Positions 57,169-64,000 of a DNA stretch of 64,000 nt are shown piece by piece. Source of the stretch: Puccinia triticina (Eukaryota; Basidiomycota; Pucciniomycetes; Pucciniales; Pucciniaceae). How positions within the stretch are numbered: position 1 is the first letter of the stretch; each line of letters begins with the position of its first letter. Made by a program: the position numbers and the translations under genes. Under the pieces are notes generated by a model, which was not told where the DNA came from, searched no databases, and saw nothing but the letters and a program-made list of their open reading frames with translations. The stretch lies in assembly GCF_026914185.1 (NCBI RefSeq), contig NC_070558.1, positions 6,147,501-6,211,500 on the forward strand, in the 5' to 3' direction.

Positions 57169-57831
57169 GGCTTGCAGCGTGCAAGCAGAGAAGCGTAATA
57201 TCCCAGCGGTGCTGTGGGATTTCACTACACACAGCAGTGTTACTTCTTCAGTAACTTGGTCACCTTGCTCCTTGTCAGCACACACTTATCCATTGTAGAT
57301 TGTGGTTGATGCAATGGGCTCTGTCTTTTAGAGGTCTTATTTGGCAGTACATGGCTGGGACCAGCCCAGACCAGCTGACTTAATCTGCCTGAAGCAACTT
57401 TTTGTTCTGCTGATGGGCCCAGGAGTAAGGCGCGCCCAATCTCAACACTTGAGATACCGCCTCTCAGCATTTCGAATGACTCGGGTGGGGGTGTTCGTGG
57501 GGCGGGAGAATGCTGAATGTGATTATGACCTCCTGGTGGCTGATTTTTAGTGTAGAAGGGCAATCTGCCACCATTTCTATTCACGTGTGACATTTGCTGT
57601 TGCCTGCCGGCGGCGGGAAGGTATATCTCATATTCTGTGGCAGAGGGCCGGTCAAAGGGGACAGGCAGCTTTACAATGGAGCAGTAGCAAGAAGGAGGGA
57701 GATCTTGAGGCGGTGTGTTCACTATCCATGACAGAGGCCATTGCTGCATTGGCGGCCCTACCCAAATGCAATCATTCCGGTCAATGCCAGATGGCAAAGT
57801 ACATTGTTAGAGCCACAAGCTATGATTTACC

Positions 57832-58236
57832 TTAGCGGCTGAGGAAGGTCCCGGAGGTCGAGGTCCCTTGGGCACCAGCGTCATTGTGATGTCCAGCAAA
57901 GTTGGCGCAGACGGGACCTGCAAGCAAGGAGGGACCGGGAGAATGAGTCCGCTGATGCGTGTTAGGGTCTATTAGACACAACTAACCCTTTCCGTGGCGA
58001 TTTCTGATGGCATTCCATGTGGCGGTCACATCAGGCACTGCCCATTGAGGGATCCTCATGTCTGCGGCATCCGCGAACAATTTGGCTTGAAACTGGTATG
58101 CCAACTTGACATTGATCCCATTGTCCGTGATTTCACCTGCCTCTGCAACGACCCGCTCCATCTCTGCGTCCACAAAAATCTGCTTGGCTTGGAGCCACTG
58201 GAGCTGCATCGGAGAGAAATTGAAGGTGCTCTTCAT
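57832..58236 (-). CDS. Small two-exon protein, unknown
   Basis: Exon 1 is 58,236-57,987 (ATG start, MKSTFNFSPMQLQWLQAKQI). The intron 57,986-57,918 (GTTAGT...TTGCAG) is 69 bp, and exon 2 runs 57,917-57,832 to a TAA stop. About 111 residues. The first exon is mostly charged and probably helical (FVDAEMERVVAEAGEI, WNAIRNRH); the second adds a short Gly/Ser/Thr-rich tail. I do not recognise it. It lies divergently upstream of the Plavaka transposase, so it may be an accessory gene of that element (inference). A frame at 58,448-58,693 (minus, ATG) just before it could be an upstream exon or a separate small gene. Confidence 0.55.
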
Positions 58237-59542
58237 GATTCAATTTGGGATGGTAGAATGTTGTTGACCGGGCGACTTATCGAATTGATGGAGGGAAACT
58301 TTCGGAGTTAGGTGGATTTGCTTTATCCCACAGGGTCCTACCCTCTGTTTTCTCTGTTGCTTTCACTCAGCCGGGGAGGTTCCACGGTGAGTGGGAGTTA
58401 AAATGGGCCTCCGTGGGGGCGTTAAAGCGCTACAATATGTAAATTGGTCACCTGGCAATGTCAATCCCGCTTCTTCTTGAGGAAATGTCTTGAATGGCCA
58501 TTACCGACATGTCCCAGCAGCGATCTGCATAGCCTCCGGACTTGCTGGATGGAAGTGTGATTTGGCATTGGCATTTCTGACCGAGGCAGTGGCGAGTTGC
58601 TTGACTGTAGGAACTATTCAGCTCATTGGGCGCCCTTAGAACCACCTCATCTATTTCTGCACCTGGCACGGCTTGATTTGCAGTGGTAATCATCAGTTGT
58701 CCAAGGCCTCAGCTGCATCTCATCTCCAAACCATCCAACTCGACACGCCCGCGCTACTCCAAGTTACACCTGGCGACAAAATCAGCCCACATCACCATAT
58801 CTTGTCCTTCCCATGGCAAATCGGCCGCTTCACGTCTGTCTATGTACACACTTCGGCTGCAGCGACGCACAGCATGAAGAATACGGTCGTGGAATTGTTC
58901 CTGGGAGGGTTTTGTCCCCCCGTGTTTATCGGGATCATCAACAGAAATTGAAAGTTGAGCAATCCAAGCGCAAACCTTCACAATTGGCCAGCTCTGCCGC
59001 TGCGTCAGCCCCTGAAGCCCATGTGAGTGAAACCAACGGGTGAGATGAGTTCTTCCAAGGAGCGTTGCTGATCCACCGTTTTGGCAGCAGAGTGGCACAA
59101 GTGCCTCTGCAGGTACCACAGAAATGACTAGTATCACATCTGGACACTTTGTGCCACAAGAGGCATTTTGCAAGCAGGTTATGGTGCAGATGGCTTTGTC
59201 GGTGATGGCTAACAAGCTGACTAAGAATGGAGCGGTGGATTTCCTGAAAGCCGCCCGGGCGAATGTTTCACTTCGCGCACAGATCTGGAGCATGAAGAAT
59301 CAGACAACGATTGATCCAACCCCAATTCTAGAGCAGATTCCCAGGACTCAGGAAGCTGTCTTCCATCGTCTTCTTAAGCCCAACCTGACCATACATATCT
59401 GCTGCAAGAAATGCTTTGCACTCTACCCGATCAATTCGGCGCCTGGAGATGGTCCGCAAACTTGTACTCAGCCCTTCCTTTCCCCCAGGCAGGGCTTCTG
59501 CAAGTGGGCCAAGGCCGAGAATCTGAATCCGACGTGCGATCA

Positions 59543-59672
59543 TGTAGAGGTAGTATATGTTGGTACACCTCACACCTGTGGATATAGCTCAACGGTAGAG
59601 CAACCCAGCATGCATTGGGGAGATGCGGGTTCAATTCCCCCTGTCCGCACTATTCCTTTTACTCGCTCTACA
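59543..59672 (+). repeat. TRIM 5' LTR
   Basis: 130 bp. Composition in order: a 35-bp leader, a tRNA-like segment (59,578-59,649), TTTT at 59,657-59,660, and the inverted terminal CTCTACA. The primer-binding site follows directly. Confidence 0.93.
59578..59649 (+). tRNA. tRNA-like sequence in the TRIM 5' LTR
   Basis: It folds as a cloverleaf. The acceptor GTGGATA pairs with TGTCCGC (two G-U pairs). The D-arm is GCTC/GAGC, and a T-arm carries loop TTCAATT. The A box TAGCTCAACGG and B box GGTTCAATTCC fit the Pol III consensus. The anticodon arm (CCCAG/TGGGG around CATGCAT) has an A-G mismatch and lacks U33, and the T-stem has one mismatch. The formal anticodon would be TGC (Ala), but it is probably not a translating tRNA. 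Its more likely role is an internal Pol III promoter. Confidence 0.65.
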
Positions 59673-59767
59673 GGTTATGAGCCCAGCGCTATAGGCAGCT
59701 GCGTACCTGGGATGAGCCTCTGGGAGGATTAGTGGGCTCTGTCACCGGTGTAGGTGTACAGGGGGTG

Positions 59768-59897
59768 TGTAGAGGTAGTATATGTTGGTACACCTCACAC
59801 CTGTGGATATAGCTCAACGGTAGAGCAACCCAGCATGCATCGGGGAGATGCGGGTTCAATTCCCCCTGTACGCAATATTCCTTTTACTCGCTCTACA
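59768..59897 (+). repeat. TRIM 3' LTR
   Basis: 130 bp, identical to the 5' LTR except for three bases (T/C in the anticodon arm, and two C/A changes near the 3' end of the tRNA-like part). It is followed by the right target duplication GATCA. Confidence 0.93.
59803..59874 (+). tRNA. tRNA-like sequence in the TRIM 3' LTR
   Basis: Second copy of the 72-nt segment. The A and B boxes are identical to the first. The acceptor stem has one extra mismatch (TGTACGC) and the anticodon stem gains a C (CGGGG), which makes its closing pair G-C. A TTTT run follows at 59,882-59,885. Confidence 0.6.
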
Positions 59898-62538
59898 GAT
59901 CAGCCACTGTACAACGCCGGTCTGCCTGCTCGGACGTTTCCTTTCGTATCACTGAGATCATGGTTGCGGGGCCGGCTATCCCAACCTCCGTTTGAAGCCT
60001 TATTAGATTCAAGTCTGGTCGCCAGTAACTGGCCGGATGACCAGCCATTGGAAGACGTGTGGCACGGCTGGGTGTGGCAAGAATTTCCAAATTTGGACAA
60101 CGGTACGGGATTGTATACAGCACACTCCGGAAACCTGGTCTTCAGTTTATATCTCGACTGGTTTAGCCCCGGTGGATCCTCAAATCTCGGGAAGCACACG
60201 ACAGTTGGGGCAATAACTTTGGTTTGCCTGAATCTGCCCGCAACTCACCGATATAGGTTGGAAAATCTCTTTCTCTTCGGCATCATTCCAGGCCCTAAAG
60301 AGCCAAAGCTTGAACAGATCAACCATATCTTGCGACCATTGGTGGAGGAGCTGAAGGAGTTTTGGGGCGGGGTTTCCTTTGAATCGACTAGTCTCCATCC
60401 CACCGGGAGAACCATCCGTGCGGCAATATTCCCACTCATTGCGACCTCCCGGCCATACGGAAGACCGGCGGATTTGGGAGTCACGCTGCCCAACTGTTTT
60501 GTGCCTTTTGTCTCCTCACTAAGGACAACCTGCACGAGGCAGATACAACCAAATTCCCTCAGCGCACTGACGAAGTACACCGGAACCATGCATCCGCTTG
60601 GCTGAAGATACAGAATTGCACAGAACGCAAGAAATTCACCAAAAAGCATGGCGCCCGATGGAGTGTGCTGAATGAACTCACGTATTGGAAACCGGTTACA
60701 TATTGCTCGATTGAAGTGATGCACGCCTTGGTGCTGGGTGACTTGAAAGATCACAGCTTCCGATTCTTAAATTTGCCCTTGGCTGGTGCGCAACTTCAAG
60801 CATCACAAGAGATAGACGAGGCATGGCAGAACGACAAGTCCTACTCGGAGATGCCCTTTGGTGATCACCCGCATTTGGCAGAGAGTCAAAAGGGGAAGAG
60901 GAAACTGACGAGCGACATCACGGAAGCGCCCGCCGCTGAAAGACCTAGCAAACAAACCCGTCAAGCTCCTGTTGCCGGTGGATGTAGCCGCATGGCGCCG
61001 ACAGAAAGGAAATCTTCACAGATTCGTGCCTCCACAGATCCTAACTCTCAACCATCCCCGCACGCCCACTCAGACACGTCATCCACGCACTCCTACGCAT
61101 TGCGTCAGAGAAAGAAAATGTCTTACACCACGTCCGATGATCACGAATCTAGCGAATCTGAGGAGGAGGGTGGCAGCGATGATACTGTCAGGGGTGTGAG
61201 AAGACAAGCAAGAAACCCACCTTTGCCAGCTGATGATATGAGCTGTCCTCGATTGTTGCCTGAAGAACTTGATGTGGTCCGACAATGTATCCTACACACT
61301 GTCCTGCCGTCTTGGATTGACCGAGTGCCACACAATCTAGGTTCTGCTTCTCACGGTTCATTAAAGGCAGCCGAGTGGTTAATCTTGTATAAGGTGTACT
61401 ACACAATGGCACTCATTCCAATCTGGGTCAGATGTCTGGCAGACACGGGCACCACCCAGAGCAAAAGAAGGACTTCATTGCTATTAGAATCAACTACCAC
61501 GCTTTCTCAAGTGGCACACTTCCTGACTCTCCCTAGGATAAAGTTGCAAGATTTGGCCGAACTTGACAGTTTAATATTGAAATACCGAAGATGTCTGCAA
61601 ACTGGCTGGCCGACAAAATCAAGCAAACCAAACTTGCATCTGACTCAGCATTTCTCTGATGTAATCCGGAGGTTTGGTCCTCCTCGCTCAACGGCAGCAT
61701 GGGCACAGGAGAGAGTGAACGGGATGTTACAGAGGCTCCCTACCAACAACCACCTTGGTGAGTGCTTGTCTCCCTTTGGCTGCAGTCATAATGGCTGATG
61801 TTGAGTGATGCTTATTCGCAGGAGACATCCCCAAGACTCTGCTCAAGAAGTGGCATATGAACTCAACTCTCCGCTCTCTCCAAAATGACGCAACCTATGC
61901 TCAATCCTCTGCCGCCGAGGATTCAGATAAAGGGGCATTGATCAAAATGAACCTTCAGCAGCCTTTGTTTGTGCGGTGGCAAAGGGCTGTGGGCCTGCAA
62001 CAGCGGAGGAGTGATGGAAAACCAATGACGCAATTAGACCTCAATTTGAATCCTACTGTGGACTCTGTCAGCAGCATCCAGATTGACCAGAAGACCTTCA
62101 CAACAAAGGAGAATCACGAGGGAAACTCAATGGTTGAGTTCTACTTAGGCAATGTTCAACGATTTGGAGAAACACACCACATCTTCCAATCAGAACAAAC
62201 ACCGGGGACAACATGGCTCGCGGTGAGGCCATTCAAAGAACTACAAAGGAAGGATGATCCGTACGGAGATTACCCCGATCTCAACTGCAGATTAGTCAAG
62301 GCCGAACTAGAGGTGATGATGGTGGTTAATTGTGCACAAGTGATTGGGCATGTGGCCATCATGCGGCATGTTGCTGGGACGTTTGGTCTGTCCACTGAGA
62401 CAATCAGTGCCGTAGGATCACGCACCGCAGTAAGTCCTTCTGCTTGGCAGGGTTACCCAGTGTCTGTTTGGCACGAGTTGACTTTTTTTTGTGGGCTTTT
62501 ACGTTGTGCAGGGCTGGGAAGGCCTTGTGGATGATTGA

Positions 62539-62857
62539 ACCAAAGTGGCAGCGGGGCTTGGAAGGGAGGATGGTTGTGATTGTGTAGTAGGATCCTCTCT
62601 TGTCAAGATCCCTATGTGTGGTACCATCCTCATCCCGTACAAAGGGGACCCCCGTCTCATGTCAAATCGAGGCCTGCTTGATGTGTGTCCGAATTATTGT
62701 GAACATATACAAATTCGGACTTAGTTGCGACTTGGTTCACCCATCCTTGTGCCCCAATTTTCCCTCTTATTTATCTGCCGCATAAAAGATTTCCGGTCCA
62801 CTGGCCCTCTGCTACGACTCTCCTGCTCTGTTCTCCGAGGTCCACATTAACCTGGTC
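62539..62857. other. Gap between transposase and next gene
   Basis: About 320 bp with the transposase 3' end and probably the promoter and first codons of the next gene. No clear start codon or repeat was found. Confidence 0.5.
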
Positions 62858-63934
62858 TTGCCCTTGCGCCCCACAATCTCGTCTATAATCACTCCCACCA
62901 ATGCTCCTCTGGGTGAGCAGCCAGGTGCTGAGGGAAACGGTGCCCCCCCGTCAAGCTCAGACGAGTCATGGATCGCAGCTCTGGTGGATGGTCTGGTCCC
63001 CAAGTTTCAAGCCGATGGAAGCATGCAATCCGGTGATTCGGCCATGCAGACTGCAAACAAAGGCAAGTCAAGCAATGGTTGGCCTTACACAAGTTGATGA
63101 GACCAACCCCTGACCCAACTTCTGTGCACAGCCGAGGCAGCTCAACGCGCATCGGAGCCCGAGGATCTGTCCCGGTTGGACCCTGCATTTGTTGTTGCCA
63201 AGGCGAGGAAATCTAGAACCGAAGCCGGAGAGGTCGAAGAAGGGCGGAAATCTGGGAGGCGGGCCAAAGGTATCGCGCGTAAGAGTGCGCTTGCGGAGCA
63301 CCACGATGCACTTTCTTGGAGTATCCAGAGTTTCATCAAATTCTTCCTTGGCAATCCTGACAAGCCTCAAGATTACCCGATAACTCCAACTGAACCGGAA
63401 CTTGCAGGCCAATATTGGATGGAGAAGCGAAGTGCTGTTATCCTTCAACAGCTCAACAGAGTTCGCGCCGCTCTTGTCGGCAAGCTGGCTGCTGAGATAG
63501 ATTACTATGTCGGTGTTGCAGAGAAGGAAATTCGGAAAAATCTCACGCTACCACCTTTCACTTCTGCATCCATGCAAGGTCCTGGGAAGGGCTGTAAGCC
63601 GATAAGCCTGCCAGTCAAGGCTGATGTCAAGAGGACCTTAGCATTGGCAGGCATCTGTCGAGTCACCTTTCAGTGGGATGCGACGCAGCCCGGGAGCAGC
63701 TCTGCGTGGAACTCAGCAATTATTGAGATCTTGGCCTTGAAGTCTGTAGATTGGATTTGTCAAACCACATCTGTCACCGATGAGCAGGCGGCTCAGGCAC
63801 CCGCCATTATCCAACGATGGATCCACACCAAGTTGCGCGAACTTCGAGAATTCCAGAACATGGATGTCCCGACTTACAACGGGATCAAGAACCGCAAGGC
63901 TAAAGTGGACCAACACCAACGAATGCGCAAAAAG
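62858..63934 (+). CDS. Unknown multi-exon protein, partial, runs off the window
   Basis: An exon from at or before 62,858 to 63,062 (PTNAPLGEQPGAEGNGAPPS, acidic and Pro-rich) joins across a GC-AG intron (63,063-63,131, AG/GCAAGT...TGCACAG) to a long exon 63,132-63,934. That exon is 267 codons plus two bases, with no stop, ending in AAG/GTGAGA. Features include a basic patch GRRAKGIARKSALAEHH, a segment LAGQYWMEKRSAVILQQLNR, SSAWNSAIIEILALKSVDWI, and TYNGIKNRKAKVDQHQRMRK near the end. I do not recognise the family. It follows the Plavaka transposase on the same strand and may be a cargo gene of the element or its own gene. The start codon is unresolved, since the open frame begins at TTG. Confidence 0.65.
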
Positions 63935-64000
63935 GTGAGATCATCCCATCTCCTGCCCCCCCAACCTTCTGACTTGCCGGATGAAATGGCTCACTCCTCA
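63935..64000 (+). other. Probable intron at the window edge
   Basis: GTGAGA follows the exon end at 63,934 and a short C-rich sequence runs to the end of the window. The frame stays open to 64,000, so read-through without splicing is also possible. Confidence 0.5.

Larger units (their letters stand above)
56751..57831. other. Intergenic region with twin palindromes
   Basis: Contains the two 42-bp palindromic sequences described separately. A minus-strand frame at 57,240-57,797 (185 residues) is Pro-rich, lacks an ATG at its opening and resembles nothing I know; I do not call it. The region would hold the promoter of ORF-X (minus strand, start 56,750) on its left side. Confidence 0.5.
59543..59897 (+). 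mobile_element. TRIM: 355-bp miniature LTR retroelement with tRNA-like LTRs
   Basis: The two LTRs of 130 bp each (59,543-59,672 and 59,768-59,897) have TGTAGAG...CTCTACA ends and differ at three positions by eye. Between them is a 95-bp interior that begins with the primer-binding site GGTTATGAGCCC (59,673-59,684) and ends with the purine tract ACAGGGGGTG (59,758-59,767). GATCA flanks both sides (59,538-59,542 and 59,898-59,902). This is the full structure of an LTR retroelement with no coding capacity. Each LTR contains a complete 72-nt tRNA-like sequence followed by TTTT. Orientation is set by the PBS and the purine tract. It must move with enzymes supplied in trans, most simply by a copia element. 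Confidence 0.93.
58813..62538 (+). pseudogene. Plavaka-type (Tnp2/CACTA) transposase, interrupted by a TRIM
   Basis: Exon 1 (58,813 to about 59,041) begins MANRPLHVCLCTHFGCSD. The next exon carries the zinc-like segment IHICCKKCFALYP, then the DDE-type core VWHGWVWQEF, LVFSLYLDWFSPGG, KHTTVGAITLVCLNLP and IPGPKEPKLEQ, later YWKPVTYCSIEVMHALVLG. Introns are 61,758-61,821 (64 bp) and 62,430-62,511 (82 bp); the CDS ends at 62,538. The TRIM sits at 59,543-59,897 between codons for CD and QPLY. Removing it and one duplicated GATCA restores one open frame there. A 1-nt shift near 60,500 (T-run before GTGCC) is the other lesion. The exon 1/2 junction is not resolved. Catalyses cut-and-paste transposition in its family. 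Confidence 0.88.

Noticed and set aside
57240..57797. 185-residue minus-strand frame as a gene
   Set aside because: It opens without ATG, is Pro/Ser-rich, and shows no splice-supported link to the small gene at 57,832-58,236, whose second exon ends in its own stop.
59542..59732. The in-frame peptide VEVVYVGTPHTCGYSS within the transposase as part of the protein
   Set aside because: It is translated TRIM LTR and appears twice (59,542 and 59,769 onward). It is foreign to the transposase.
59578..59874. Two functional tRNA genes
   Set aside because: The anticodon arm has a mismatch and lacks U33, and the T-stem and one acceptor stem have mismatches. Both copies lie at the same place in flanking LTRs. 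They are better seen as LTR components.

Overview
This window looks like transposon-dense nuclear DNA of a basidiomycete, most likely a rust fungus (Pucciniales). The reasons are a CxC1-type KDZ transposase, a Plavaka-type (Tnp2/CACTA) transposase, Ty3/gypsy and Ty1/copia elements, short introns of about 60-100 bp, and a SNF2 helicase present in two copies. The lineage is inferred from family content; no rRNA or housekeeping gene is available to confirm it. I see no ordinary single-copy host gene that is clearly intact.

Layout. 1-3.4 kb: no gene. 3.4-8.1 kb: decayed Ty3/gypsy element on the minus strand (Gypsy-1), no LTRs found. 8.1-11.9 kb: no gene, one 24-bp minisatellite. 11.9-14.1 kb: decayed gypsy fragment (Gypsy-2), a relative of Gypsy-3. 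15.34-20.47 kb: decayed Ty1/copia element (Copia-1) with both LTRs, primer-binding site and polypurine tract. 20.5 kb: a 180-bp MITE. 23.40-29.31 kb: nearly complete Ty1/copia element (Copia-2) with 133-bp LTRs and a perfect 5-bp target duplication, inserted in a small tandem repeat. 29.6-29.9 kb: minisatellite split by a 185-bp MITE. 30.9-34.4 kb: decayed copy of a convergent gene pair, a SNF2 helicase and an unknown protein here called ORF-X. 37.2-48.7 kb: KDZ transposase gene split by Gypsy-3 (38,940-46,906), a young chromovirus with 554-bp LTRs, a perfect target duplication and an almost intact Gag-Pol. 49.2-50.2 kb: non-autonomous element with CACTG termini and a 3-bp target duplication. 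53.3-56.8 kb: much better preserved copy of the SNF2/ORF-X pair. 57.8-64 kb: Plavaka transposase gene with two unknown genes beside it. The transposase is interrupted by a 355-bp miniature LTR element (TRIM).

The most interesting object is that TRIM (59,543-59,897). It has two 130-bp LTRs, a primer-binding site identical to that of Copia-2, a polypurine tract and a perfect 5-bp target duplication. Each LTR carries a complete tRNA-like sequence with Pol III A and B boxes, followed by a T-run. The second strongest observation is the duplicated tail-to-tail SNF2 + ORF-X unit. It has the same order, orientation and intron placement in both copies, so the two genes have moved or duplicated together. 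A third is that three different retroelements carry Asn for the second Asp of the YXDD box, and other catalytic acids in neighbouring elements show the same kind of change.

How the parts relate. Copia-1, Copia-2 and the TRIM share a primer-binding site that matches the anticodon region of initiator tRNA-Met, so the TRIM could be mobilised in trans by copia machinery (inference). The layers of insertion (Gypsy-3 in KDZ, TRIM in Plavaka, MITE in a minisatellite, Copia-2 in a tandem repeat) give a relative order of events, because each target can be read through its duplication.
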